Shown here piece by piece: positions 43,965-53,700 of a stretch of DNA of 64,000 bases. The notes under the pieces were generated by a model. The model did not search any database. It was not told the DNA's origin and was given only the letters and a program-made list of their open reading frames with translations. This DNA comes from CAZLFA01 sp964558665 (GTDB taxonomy: Bacteria > Desulfobacterota > Syntrophia > Syntrophales > PHBD01). Where the stretch lies: positions 1-64,000 of the forward strand of contig CAZLFA010000004.1 in the NCBI GenBank assembly GCA_964558665.1, in the 5' to 3' direction. Position numbers and translations under genes: made by a program. Position 1 is the first letter of the stretch; every line of letters starts with the position of its first letter.

Positions 43965-43979
43965 TTTCCGGATGGAAAC
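43964..43979. repeat. Dispersed GTTTCC-type palindrome, copy 6
   Basis: GTTTCC-GGAT-GGAAAC. Its first G is the last base of the ferritin TAG stop codon. A GTTTC at 43986 and an ATTAC-C-GTAAT palindrome at 43991-44001 follow. Confidence 0.75.
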
Positions 43980-44026
43980 CCGGAAGTTTCATTACCGTAA
44001 TGCCCCAGAGCGGATAGCCACAGAAT

Positions 44027-44066
44027 AAAAATGCCCCCGGTCAAATATTTCACCGTGGGCATTTTT
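44027..44066. terminator. Bidirectional terminator between ferritin and thioesterase genes
   Basis: AAAAATGCCC (44027-44036) pairs with GGGCATTTTT (44057-44066). The stem continues inwards with CGGT/ACCG after one mismatch, and a 9-11-nt loop closes it. Confidence 0.88.
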
Positions 44067-44129
44067 ATATACCGGATTATGCAATAAAGAAAGTAATACT
44101 CCTTGACTCCCTGGTCAAAGAGGCCATCT

Positions 44130-44546
44130 TTATCTTCTCCCCAGTCTCTCCATCAGCAAGGCTTCAAATGCGTTTGATTCATCGAGGGAAACCCCGTGCG
44201 GGATCGGCTGATCTTCCTTGTTGACATGGACGAATGTAAGGAATCCGTCTATCAGGAATTGATCAACGTGATCGATGAATACCTGTACATATGCAACAAG
44301 ACTCGTTGTTCCCGTCTTGACTATTCTGCTTTCATAGCGGATTATAGACCCTTTTTTGATGGGTTTTTTAAAAACCATGCCGTGAATATTGACGCAAACT
44401 ATATTTTCCGGTGAAGTCATACTGGCCGCTGCAATAAACCCGGCTTCAACAAACCACTCGGCATTACGCCCTGCGAACAATGTCCCGTGATGGTTTAAAT
44501 CCTCGCTTTTTACCAATCTGTGAACTACATGAATCTTCGGTGCCAT
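44130..44546 (-). CDS. Acyl-CoA thioesterase, hotdog fold
   Basis: A 138-residue YciA/ACOT-type thioesterase. HHGTLFAGRNAEWFVEAGFIAA is the family active-site segment, and IHGMVFKKPIKKGSII follows. The usual aspartate of YciA (GGWLLSWMD) is replaced by glutamate/alanine here, so substrate use may differ. It lies 8 bp downstream of the phosphohexomutase and is probably co-transcribed. Confidence 0.88.
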   Translation of the reverse strand: MAPKIHVVHRLVKSEDLNHHGTLFAGRNAEWFVEAGFIAAASMTSPENIVCVNIHGMVFKKPIKKGSIIRYESRIVKTGTTSLVAYVQVFIDHVDQFLIDGFLTFVHVNKEDQPIPHGVSLDESNAFEALLMERLGRR

Positions 44547-44554
44547 AACCGTCC

Positions 44555-45910
44555 TTACTGTTCCTTCTTTATTGATTTCTCCAGAACACTTTCAAACAAT
44601 TGTCTTATTTCATTAAGCCGCTCCGGTGTTTTTGCTTCGAATCTCAGAACCAGCACCGGCTGCGTGTTTGAGGCCCTCAATAAACCCCATCCGTCACTGA
44701 AGGGCACACGTACTCCGTCAATATCTATAACCTGCTGCTGTTTGCTAAAGTGCTTTTTTACAGAGTCAACGACTTTAAATTTTATCGCATCAGGGCAGTC
44801 GATGCGTATTTCCGGTGTTGTATAAGTTTTCGGCACGTCAGCCAGGATATCGCTGATCTTAAGACCTGTCGTTGATATAATTTCCAGAAGGCGTAATGCT
44901 GCATAAATTGCATCGTCATAACCAAAATATCTGTCAGCGAAGAAAAGATGTCCGCTCATTTCGCCGGCAAGCAATGCCCTGTCTTCTTTCATTTTCCCCT
45001 TAATAAGAGAATGACCTGCCTTCCACATAATAGCCTTGCCGCCATTTTTGGTTATGTCGTCATACAGATTCTTCGAACATTTGACTTCTCCTATAATGGC
45101 AGCGCCGGGATTATTTTTAAGTATGAACCGTGAAAACAAAAGAAGCAATTCATCCCCAAAGAGAATATCTCCCTTGTCAGTCACGGCACCGATTCTATCG
45201 GCATCACCGTCAAAGGCTATGCCGATATCGGCATGCTCCCGGAGCACAATACCAATAAGTTCCCTAAGATTATCCGGAATTGTCGGATCGGGGAAGTGGT
45301 TGGGAAAATTTCCATCCGGCTCGCAGAATATATCAGTTGTCTGGCAGCCAAATCGCTTAAGCAAGGGCAGTGCAAATAATCCTCCCACACCGTTTCCACC
45401 GTCCATGGCGACTTTAATCCCCGGTTTTATGGAAACATTATTAAAAAGATATTCAGTATAGCTCTCAGAGATATCCCTTTTTTCAGATTTGCCTGAACCC
45501 TCTATGTAAATCCCTTTTTCCATTATTTTTCTTAATTCTTTAATTTCCTGTCCATAGATGGTGTCGGTTCCCACACAAATCTTGAAACCGTTATATTCAG
45601 GCGGATTGTGACTCCCGGTAATCATGACGCCGCCGCCTGCCTGAAGGTGGCGTATGGAGAAATAGAGCATAGGGGTTGCACAGAGACCGATATCAATCAA
45701 ATCTATACCGCTTGCATTCAGCCCCTTGCCGAGCAACTGGCGATACATGTCGGAACTAAGCCGGCAATCCCTTCCCAGTGTCATGATTTTCACGCCTTTT
45801 AGCACGGCATAGGTGCCTACGGCTCTTCCCAGATTGTAAACGAAGGTCTCATCAAGATCCTTGCCTACTACTCCTCTTACATCATATTCTCTAAAGACTT
45901 CGGGGTTCAC
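44555..45910 (-). CDS. Phosphomannomutase/phosphoglucomutase
   Basis: A 451-residue alpha-D-phosphohexomutase (AlgC type) supplying sugar phosphates for surface polysaccharides. The phosphoserine is Ser100 in TGSHNPP. The metal loop is DGDADRIG, the sugar loop GEMSGHLFF, and the phosphate loop near the C-terminus GLLRASNTQP. The start is GTG at 45910 with GAGGAG 7 nt upstream. It is divergent from the PTS genes. Confidence 0.95.
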   Translation of the reverse strand: MNPEVFREYDVRGVVGKDLDETFVYNLGRAVGTYAVLKGVKIMTLGRDCRLSSDMYRQLLGKGLNASGIDLIDIGLCATPMLYFSIRHLQAGGGVMITGSHNPPEYNGFKICVGTDTIYGQEIKELRKIMEKGIYIEGSGKSEKRDISESYTEYLFNNVSIKPGIKVAMDGGNGVGGLFALPLLKRFGCQTTDIFCEPDGNFPNHFPDPTIPDNLRELIGIVLREHADIGIAFDGDADRIGAVTDKGDILFGDELLLLFSRFILKNNPGAAIIGEVKCSKNLYDDITKNGGKAIMWKAGHSLIKGKMKEDRALLAGEMSGHLFFADRYFGYDDAIYAALRLLEIISTTGLKISDILADVPKTYTTPEIRIDCPDAIKFKVVDSVKKHFSKQQQVIDIDGVRVPFSDGWGLLRASNTQPVLVLRFEAKTPERLNEIRQLFESVLEKSIKKEQ

Positions 45911-45973
45911 GGTACTGCTCCTCGGTTTTTTGAAATGGGCATTTATGATGAATAGATTGCATATGTCAAGGAC

Positions 45974-46004
45974 GTTTTCCTAAAAAACAGGCTTTTTAGA
46001 AAAC
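45974..46004. promoter_or_regulatory. Hairpin upstream of the PTS genes
   Basis: GTTTTC-C-TAAAAA pairs with TTTTTAGAAAAC over 12 bp with one bulged C, just before a TTGACA at 46007. It may be a regulatory site or a weak terminator. Confidence 0.35.
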
Positions 46005-46006
46005 CG

Positions 46007-46035
46007 TTGACAATTATCAGGCAATAATTTAGCGT
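46007..46035 (+). promoter_or_regulatory. Candidate promoter of the PTS genes
   Basis: A perfect TTGACA at 46007-46012, a 17-bp spacer and a poor -10 (TAGCGT) at 46030-46035. Confidence 0.35.
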
Positions 46036-46068
46036 AGCCGTTCATAAATGAGATGCAGGAGTGGATTA

Positions 46069-46479
46069 ATGATTGGAGTGTTGATTACAACCCATGGAAA
46101 CCTGGGTGATGAGCTGATCAAAGCCGCTGAAATGATCAAGGGTAACCTGAAAGGCGTAATTCATGTTTCCGTTGATCAGACTAAAAGTATTGAAGACATA
46201 AAAAAAGAAATCAGCACGACAATTAAAAAGCTTGATAACGGCAGAGGTGTGTTAATCCTTACCGACCTTTTTGGCGGTACCCCTTCCAATATATCTTTGT
46301 CATTCCTTAAAGAGGGTAAAGTTGAAGTTGTAACCGGTGTCAATCTCCCTATGCTTCTGAAACTTGCCGACATTAAAGATAGTATGACATTGAAGGAATT
46401 TGCCTGTTTTATCAAGGATTACGGAAAAAAGAATATTTCTGTCGCCAGTGAGATTCTGAGCAAGAAGATTTCGGAATGA
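46069..46479 (+). CDS. PTS system mannose-family EIIA component
   Basis: A 136-residue EIIA-Man domain that receives phosphate from HPr at His9 (LITTHGNLG). ILTDLFGGTPSN is the second family motif. The ATG at 46069 has AGGAG 8 nt upstream; the longer frame is rejected. It is followed by IIB and IIC, without IID. In Deltaproteobacteria such IIA proteins often have regulatory roles. Confidence 0.92.
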   Translation: MIGVLITTHGNLGDELIKAAEMIKGNLKGVIHVSVDQTKSIEDIKKEISTTIKKLDNGRGVLILTDLFGGTPSNISLSFLKEGKVEVVTGVNLPMLLKLADIKDSMTLKEFACFIKDYGKKNISVASEILSKKISE

Positions 46480-46565
46480 TTTCTGTTTGTAGCATTGTCC
46501 ACGCTCCTGTTGCTCTTATTCAAACCTGTTTCCTAAAGATCAACAATCGGTAGATAGCGCTGTTT

Positions 46566-47069
46566 ATGGATATTGCCCTCGTGAGAATCGACAACAGGCT
46601 TGTTCATGGCCAGATACTTGAAGCATGGGTTCCCTATGTGGAGGCAGGCTGCATTGTTGTCGTTGACGATCATGTTGCCAGCGATTTTTTCCGTGAAACT
46701 GTGATCAAGATGGCCGTCCCGAGAGAAATAGAAGTAATCATAACATCAGTTGAAGAGTTTTCCAGAAATTCTCCATCCGAACCGGATAATAACAAAAGAA
46801 CAATTGTACTGTTCTCGGATATTGCCGATGCACTTCGCGCCTTCAAGCTGGGCTTTAAATTTGATAAATTAAACATTGGCAACATTCACAACGAAAATTG
46901 CGTGACTCAATGTTCGCCGTCTGTATTGCTCGGTTTAAATGATATAGAGTACATTGAAGAGCTCATCAGTGTCGGTGTAAAAATAGATATGCGCCGTATT
47001 CCGCGGGAAAAGCCGCAGGATGTCCAGAATATGCTGGATGCTCTCAGGTCAGCCGTCAAATCAGAATAA
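46566..47069 (+). CDS. PTS system mannose/sorbose-family EIIB component
   Basis: A 167-residue EIIB-Man/Sor domain. The phosphorylated histidine is His14 in RIDNRLVHGQ. The order after IIA and before IIC fits a sugar transport unit. No clear ribosome site was seen. Confidence 0.93.
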   Translation: MDIALVRIDNRLVHGQILEAWVPYVEAGCIVVVDDHVASDFFRETVIKMAVPREIEVIITSVEEFSRNSPSEPDNNKRTIVLFSDIADALRAFKLGFKFDKLNIGNIHNENCVTQCSPSVLLGLNDIEYIEELISVGVKIDMRRIPREKPQDVQNMLDALRSAVKSE

Positions 47070-47077
47070 AACTATAT

Positions 47078-47782
47078 ATGTTGTCGCTCCCAGTCCAGAC
47101 TATTATGGTTTCAACCGTCGGTGTTTTGCTCTGCCTGGACAGACTCCTGCTGCAGATCATGATTTCCCGACCCATCGTTTCAGGTCCCCTCATCGGGTGT
47201 CTGTTCAATGAAACAGGTGCAGGACTTGTTATCGGGGCATTTATTGAACTTCTATGGATAGATCGCATACCCGTCGGCACATATATACCTCCCAATGATT
47301 CTATTACAGCGATAACGGCTACAGCCGCAGCCGCTTCAGCAGGCAACGCGATGGGACACATGTCAAACGAGCTTTTTACGCTGTCCATACTCGTTTGCAT
47401 TCCATTGGGGATTATTGCGCAGAAGATGGATTCCCATATTTTTGAGAGCAACAGAACGATTTCCACAGATGCTGAATTGTCCGCATCCAGAGGTGACATT
47501 CCCGGAGTGGAAAAGGCGCATGCAAAGGCAATATTGAGATATTTCCTTGTCATCTTTATTCAGATAGCGGTTTATTTCCTGGCGGTATCCTTCATTTTAA
47601 AATGGATATATCCGTTTCTTCCGCAATTGATCCTGAAAGCATTAATGATTACATATTTTCTGCTTCCGGTGATCGGCATTGCCGTCGCCCTGAACACCAT
47701 CAATCATTTTAAAACCATGCAGGTGTTTTCTGCTCTCTTTCTGGTGTTTGCCATTATTTTGCAATTTATATATGGCAGGTAA
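47078..47782 (+). CDS. PTS system mannose/sorbose-family EIIC component
   Basis: A 234-residue integral membrane protein of the EIIC-Man/Sor family, with about seven hydrophobic segments. The stretch around RPIVSGPLIGCLF and GTYIPPNDS matches family positions. A IID partner normally completes this transporter, but the next gene is rimI. Either IID lies elsewhere or the set is no longer a transporter. The ribosome site is poor. Confidence 0.88.
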   Translation: MLSLPVQTIMVSTVGVLLCLDRLLLQIMISRPIVSGPLIGCLFNETGAGLVIGAFIELLWIDRIPVGTYIPPNDSITAITATAAAASAGNAMGHMSNELFTLSILVCIPLGIIAQKMDSHIFESNRTISTDAELSASRGDIPGVEKAHAKAILRYFLVIFIQIAVYFLAVSFILKWIYPFLPQLILKALMITYFLLPVIGIAVALNTINHFKTMQVFSALFLVFAIILQFIYGR

Positions 47783-48239
47783 ACTCAATATTTTAAACTC
47801 ACTCAGAATAAGGCTGATGACAAAAGGCGACATCGAGGATGTTGCTCATCTGGAGCAGGTGTCTTCTGCAGAACCCTGGTCCAAGGATTTATTCCACAAA
47901 GAGTTGAGCTCACCGCTATCAGTCAACCTGGTTGCGGATGACGGAGGTTTAATCTGCGGTTATCTCATCTTCTGGATTGTAGCCGACGAAGTTCATATTC
48001 AGAATATAGCCGTTATTGAAAATCTGCGTCGCAGAGGAATAGCGGTTAAATTATTGACCGAGATGAATTTTATTGCAAAGACCAAAAACGCCTGTACCGC
48101 CACACTTGAAGTAAGGCGCTCCAATGAAAGCGCCATAAAGCTTTACGAAAAATTTGGATTTGTGGTAAAGGGTTACAGGGAAAGATATTATTCAGATACA
48201 AAAGAAGATGCTCTGATCATGTGGGCTGATTTGAAGTGA
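47772..48239 (+). CDS. rimI: Ribosomal protein-alanine N-acetyltransferase RimI-like
   Basis: A 155-residue GNAT enzyme. EPWSKDLFHKEL, VHIQNIAVIENLRRRGIA (acetyl-CoA loop RRRGIA) and LEVRRSNESAIKLYEKFGF are the RimI blocks. The ATG at 47772 lies inside the end of the IIC gene, so it is coupled. An internal ATG at 47817 is possible. Its stop overlaps pyrK (GTGA). Confidence 0.9.
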   Translation: MAGKLNILNSLRIRLMTKGDIEDVAHLEQVSSAEPWSKDLFHKELSSPLSVNLVADDGGLICGYLIFWIVADEVHIQNIAVIENLRRRGIAVKLLTEMNFIAKTKNACTATLEVRRSNESAIKLYEKFGFVVKGYRERYYSDTKEDALIMWADLK

Positions 48240-49108
48240 TCCGGCAAACGGTTGTGCACGGAGAATATCCATTGAGAGACAAAGACGAGCTGTACAAAGG
48301 CGTAATAATTTCAAACGAGGAAACAGCACCTGGACATTTCCTGATTTCCATCTCTCTTCCGGGCAGCTTTCCCCGACCAAAACCGGGTCAGTTTGTAATG
48401 ATCAAGCCTGACAAAAGGAGCGACCTTCTTCTGTCGAGGCCGGTAAGCGTCTATGGATTTCAAGAGGGCCGTGACTGCAAAACAGTCACTCTCTTTTACA
48501 GGGTTATCGGTAAGGGGACGGAACAGTTGTCGCTAATGAGATCAGGTTCCCTGATCAATCTTCTTGGCCCTCTGGGAAGTTGCTTTATAATCCCTGAGCG
48601 TGCAACCAGGGTTTTGCTGGTTGCAGGCGGAATGGGCATCGCACCGCTTACATATCTGGCCTCCGAAATTAGTAATGGCGGATTCGGCAAAACGGTCAAT
48701 CGAGAAAGGGATGTAATTGGCTATATCGGCGCACAATCTGCGGACCGTATTATCGGAATCGATGAACTGCAAAATAAATGTTCAAAGACTGCGATAAGCA
48801 CTGACGACGGCAGCTTCGGATGTTCGGGTATGGTGACGGACATGCTGCTGAATGATTTGATTGATTATAACGCTGAGGAAACTGCCGTGTACGCGTGCGG
48901 TCCGGAGCCTATGATAAAATGCATTGCCAATATGCTGATTCGGCAGAAAATATTCTGTCAAGTATCCGTGGAACAGCGCATGGCCTGCGGTATAGGCGCC
49001 TGCCTGGGTTGCGCGGTCAAAGTCAAAACCCCGCAGGGAACGTCCTACAAGAGAACCTGCAAGGAAGGACCTGTATTCAGCATCAGCGATCTGGTGTTTG
49101 ATGAATAA
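48236..49108 (+). CDS. pyrK: Dihydroorotate dehydrogenase B electron transfer subunit
   Basis: A 290-residue ferredoxin reductase-type protein that passes electrons from PyrD to NAD. The FAD-binding motif is LLSRPVSVYGF, followed by an NAD-binding GGMGIAPL. The C-terminal 2Fe-2S cluster is held by cysteines in ACGIGACLGCAVKV and RTCKEGP. The start is GTG, overlapping the rimI stop. It pairs with pyrD 13 nt downstream. Confidence 0.95.
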   Translation: MIRQTVVHGEYPLRDKDELYKGVIISNEETAPGHFLISISLPGSFPRPKPGQFVMIKPDKRSDLLLSRPVSVYGFQEGRDCKTVTLFYRVIGKGTEQLSLMRSGSLINLLGPLGSCFIIPERATRVLLVAGGMGIAPLTYLASEISNGGFGKTVNRERDVIGYIGAQSADRIIGIDELQNKCSKTAISTDDGSFGCSGMVTDMLLNDLIDYNAEETAVYACGPEPMIKCIANMLIRQKIFCQVSVEQRMACGIGACLGCAVKVKTPQGTSYKRTCKEGPVFSISDLVFDE

Positions 49109-49121
49109 GAATTGAAAAAGA

Positions 49122-50045
49122 ATGATTAAACTGGGCGTAAACATAGGGGGACTTAACCTGAAAAATCCGGTCATGACCGCCTCAGGAACTTTCGGCTATG
49201 GAGAAGAGTATGCCTCATATCTCCATTTGGATAGTCTGGGGGCTGTCATCGTCAAAGGGTTATCGCTCGAGCCTCGTGAAGGAAACCCCCCACCCAGAAT
49301 AATGGAGACAGCGAGCGGCATGCTGAATGCAGTCGGACTGCAGAACATCGGCGTCAAGGCATTTATTGAGGAAAAACTCCCTTTTCTAAAAGAGATGAAT
49401 ACAGCGGTGATTGCCAATATTTTCGGCGAAACAATAGAGGAATATCAAAAGGTAGCGGAGATATTGTGCAGGGCGGAAGGAATACAGGCCATAGAAATCA
49501 ACATCTCATGTCCCAATGTTAAAAAAGGCGGCCTGTCATTCGGGGCTGATCCTGATGTTGCCGCTGAAGTAACACGCAAGGTGAAATCAGCGGCTGATGT
49601 TCCGGTTATTGCTAAACTCACACCGAACGTTACCGACATAAGGATTATTGCATCAGCGGTTGAAGCGGCGGGAGCGGATGCTATTTCACTGATCAACACC
49701 ATCACAGGGATGTCTGTGGATATAGAGAAACGAAGGCCCCATCTTGGAAATATAACGGGTGGGCTTTCCGGTCCGGCAATCAAACCGGTGGCACTGAGAA
49801 TGGTCTGGCAGGCTGCGGGCACTGTCAGCATCCCGGTCATAGGCGTCGGAGGCATAATGACCGCTGAGGACGCGCTTGAATTCCTTATCGTCGGTGCAAG
49901 TGCAGTCCAGGTAGGAACGGCAAATTTTGTAAATCCTATGGCCACAGTGGAAATTCTTGATGGGATCAGGCAATATTGTGAAAAAAATCACATCGAAGAT
50001 ATCAACGATCTAGTCGGAACCATTATCACAGAGGAGAACTTATAA
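49122..50045 (+). CDS. pyrD: Dihydroorotate dehydrogenase, class 1B catalytic subunit
   Basis: A 307-residue FMN enzyme of pyrimidine synthesis. The catalytic cysteine in NISCPNVKKGG is the class 1 marker. GVNIGGLNLKNPVMTASGTFG and GVGGIMTAEDALEF are conserved. With pyrK it forms the NAD-linked heterotetramer. Confidence 0.97.
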   Translation: MIKLGVNIGGLNLKNPVMTASGTFGYGEEYASYLHLDSLGAVIVKGLSLEPREGNPPPRIMETASGMLNAVGLQNIGVKAFIEEKLPFLKEMNTAVIANIFGETIEEYQKVAEILCRAEGIQAIEINISCPNVKKGGLSFGADPDVAAEVTRKVKSAADVPVIAKLTPNVTDIRIIASAVEAAGADAISLINTITGMSVDIEKRRPHLGNITGGLSGPAIKPVALRMVWQAAGTVSIPVIGVGGIMTAEDALEFLIVGASAVQVGTANFVNPMATVEILDGIRQYCEKNHIEDINDLVGTIITEENL

Positions 50046-50731
50046 TGGCGTCTCACCCTGAAGTAATAGCTGATGGAGTATATTTAATCGGCGGCCCGGG
50101 TATATCGCGATCGGACGACGCTACGGTATTTATAATCGACTTCAGTGGAGAGCTTGTCATGATTGATTCCGGAGCCGGAGGAAGTTCAAAAATATTAAAA
50201 AAGAACACAGAGGATGCCGGACTTAACCCTGGGAAGATTTCCACACTGATACTTACACATTGCCACATTGACCATATCGGCTCTGCTCCATGGTTTCGCG
50301 AAAACTTCGGATGCAGAATAGTGATTCATGATCTGGATGCAGACGCTGTAGAAAAAGGAGACCCTGTCAAAACGGCGGCAAACTGGTACGATACAACATT
50401 TCCTCCGACACCTGTCGATAAACGACTGACAGGCGATCACGAGGTCATGATATTCGGGGGAGAGGAATTGCACTGTCTGCATACCCCGGGGCATACTCCC
50501 GGATCGATATCATTATACCTCGACAGAGGCGGGAAGAGGATCCTGTTTGGACAGGATATTCACGGTCCCTTTTTTCCGGCATTCGGATCAGATAAGTCAC
50601 TCTGGCGGATATCAATGCAGAAACTGATGGATCTTGAAGCCGATATCCTGTGTGAAGGGCACTTCGGAATATTTTCCGACAAGGATCAGGTGAAGCAGTA
50701 CATCAGGCGGTATCTTAGAGAACACTCCTGA
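50045..50731 (+). CDS. Metallo-beta-lactamase-fold hydrolase
   Basis: A 228-residue MBL-fold protein. The metal motif is THCHIDHIG (the first histidine of HxHxDH is followed by Cys: H-C-H-I-D-H). Further ligands lie in HTPGHTPGS and GQDIHGP, and in GHFG. It resembles glyoxalase II-type hydrolases. The substrate is unknown. It starts in the pyrD stop codon. Confidence 0.9.
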   Translation: MASHPEVIADGVYLIGGPGISRSDDATVFIIDFSGELVMIDSGAGGSSKILKKNTEDAGLNPGKISTLILTHCHIDHIGSAPWFRENFGCRIVIHDLDADAVEKGDPVKTAANWYDTTFPPTPVDKRLTGDHEVMIFGGEELHCLHTPGHTPGSISLYLDRGGKRILFGQDIHGPFFPAFGSDKSLWRISMQKLMDLEADILCEGHFGIFSDKDQVKQYIRRYLREHS

Positions 50732-50759
50732 TTTTATTTACGCTCCGGATGCAATTCCG

Positions 50760-53700
50760 TTAAAAGAGAAGATCAATTTCTTTGCTTTTCTCCAAAAGCC
50801 GCTTTTTAGAAACAGGGTAGGGCGTTTTTATTTCCTGGGCAAAAAGAGATACCCTGTACTCTTCAATCAGCCATCTGTACTCATCCATGGCTAGGTGGTT
50901 CTCGTTTGCATCGTTTTCCTTAAGGCAGTTCAGCTTATCTTCATACCACTGCATGAACGGTATCAGTTCCTTCTCTTTTAAAGCATCCTTTTCGAGGTGG
51001 ATAACCCCCCGTTGCGCCCTCACGCCCAAAGCCCTGCAGTAACGCATAATATCGGCAAGATTCTCATCTCTGTAAATATCCAGAAAATTATCAGGGAGAA
51101 GCCTTTTTAAGTCTGTTGTCATTCGTGATATGAACTGTTGCGCCGGCCTGTTGAAACGGTAGTCATCATGCAATTTTTTAAGGATGGCCGCCGTTTTCGA
51201 ATACGCCTTAAGAAGCGGTTCAGCCTTTTTAATCAGCTTTTGTCCGGTTGGCAGTATCTGTGAACGAACATTATCCGCATGTCGGAAAAAATCTTCCTGA
51301 TTCCTTATATTGCAGTCGAAAAGATCTTTGACAACCTTGTCATACAGCAGTTTTTCAAAAACCTTGCCTCCCGAAAAATCGGCTGCCAGATTTTTAATAT
51401 CGCCCTGGAGGATGAGACCTTTTTTCAAATGACGCAACTCTTCTTTGAAAAGGTGCAAATATAAATTCCTCACACCCCGCAGATGGGCTTTAGCGGCTTC
51501 TCTTTGATTGTTAAAAAGTCTGATTTCTGCTGCATCAGCACTGGCAACAAGGGCGACAAAGGCAGGTTCCTCTATTCCGATCATTGACTTGCATATTACA
51601 TATTCCGGCAAATCTCCGAAGTTCCACGCCGTAATCCCTTCTCTTTCCCATTTTGCACGAAGAGCTTTAAACTCTTTTGTTTCTTCGGAAGTCATTGTTT
51701 CGTTCTTCAGGCAGCCGATATCTCTACCGGACAACATTTCCCTGCCCTTGTCGTCCATTATGGAAAAACGAATTTTTAAATGCTCTCCCATCGAATCGAT
51801 GGGCCATACAGACAATGGTATATCTACACCAAAACGCTTTTTTATAAAGCGGCTGAGTGCGACACTGAGATCAGCATCCGCTTTTTCGATTTCTTCAAAT
51901 ATGATTTTGCATGTATTCGAAACAGGCTGCAGCCGCTTGCGATACTCCTTCGGCAACCCTTTAACCAGGGTTGTTATTTTCTCCCGCAAAAAACCCGGTA
52001 AACGCCATTCGATAGATTTTTCGGGCAAATGTGCAAGTGTGCTGAAAGGAATCTTGACAGTTATTCCGTCGTCGTTCCCTGAAGGGTCAAAACGATAAAC
52101 GCAGCGATAGTGTAATCTGTCGAGCGCTATTTCATCAGGGAAAAGAGACAGCTCATTTTCTTCAGGTGAAGAAAGAAGTACATCATCTTCACTCATCCTC
52201 AGGAAATGGTCATCCTTCCTGTCAAGAAGCAGTCTTTGAAGAGTGCGGATATCATAAACTCCCGGCAAACGCTCTTCATAAAACTTTGCCATATTATCTT
52301 CACTGACAAGAAGATTCCGCCGCCTAAGCTTATCTTCCATGTTTTTGATGCGTTCTATGACCATACGGTTATGGACCATAAATGGAAACGGCTTTTTAAC
52401 CCTTTCCTCAATCAAAGCGTTGCGGACAAATATTTGTGACGATTCTTCAGGATCTATCCTGCCGTAAGATGCCCGTCTTTTCGGCACGATAACAAGACCG
52501 AAAAGAGAGACCTGTTCATCAGCAACAACTTCTCCTCTTTTTTCATCCCAGCGCGGCGAAGAATAAACTGATCGGCACAGATTCCCACCCAGCTTCTCAA
52601 TCCATCCGCTATCAATATTTGCAGTCATCCTGGCAAACAGCCGGGACGTCTCAACCATTTCAGCCGCCACGATCCATTCAGCACCTTTGCCGAAAAGCGA
52701 CGATCCCGGAAAGATCATTGCCTCACGACCTTTTGTTGCAAGATAAACGTTCTTTTCTTTTTTCTGGGCGATGTTTGATAAAAACCCGCTTAGAATGGAA
52801 CGATGTACAGCAGCATCCGTTTCTTCCGAATTTCTTCGAAATACCTTTTCTTTTTTTTCCTTAAAGCGTTCCTCACTGATAATCCGGGATATCTGCTCAT
52901 ATACATCTTTCCATTCCTGCATACGGCGCATGGAAAGGAAATTTTCCCTGCAGTATTTTCGAATCTGGTTTTTAGATGCACCACTATTCAACACATGCCG
53001 GTAATTTTTCCAGATATTAAGAGTTGTTAAAAAATCCGAAGATGCGTCTTTGAATGCACCGTGCTTTTGATCAGCCGATACTTCCCGTCCGACCGGTCTT
53101 TCGCGAGGGTCTTGAATGCTCAGCAATGAGGCAATTGTCTTCACCTCTTCCAAACAGTTTTCCTTTATCGCCTCGATAATCATGCGCGACAATCTGGGAT
53201 CCAGAGGAAGTCGGGACATGAAACGGCCCATCTCTGTGAGGCTGACGGCGCCGTTGACATCATCAGACTTCTTGCCGGCGGTTTCAATTGCTCCTAGTTC
53301 TTTAAGCATTTCGATGCCGTTTCTAACTGCTTTGGATGACGGGGCATCGATAAAAGGAAACGTTTCGATGGGAACAAGGCCTATTGACACCATGCGGAGG
53401 ATTACTTCCGCAAGGCTGGTGCGAAGAATTTCCGGAGAAGTGAAATCCGGCCTGTTCTCGTAACTTTCTTGTGTATACAGACGTATGCATATGCCGTTCT
53501 CCATCCTGCCGCATCGGCCTTTTCTCTGATCGGCGCTGCTCTTTGATATTTCCTTAATGTTCAGACTTGTAGTTCTTGATCTTGGATTGTATTCCAGAAT
53601 GCGTGCAAGACCGGTGTCGATTATATAGCGTATGCCGGGAATAGTAATGGAAGTCTCGGCTACATTTGTGGCTACAATTATCTTGCGTATCGGCAGCGGT

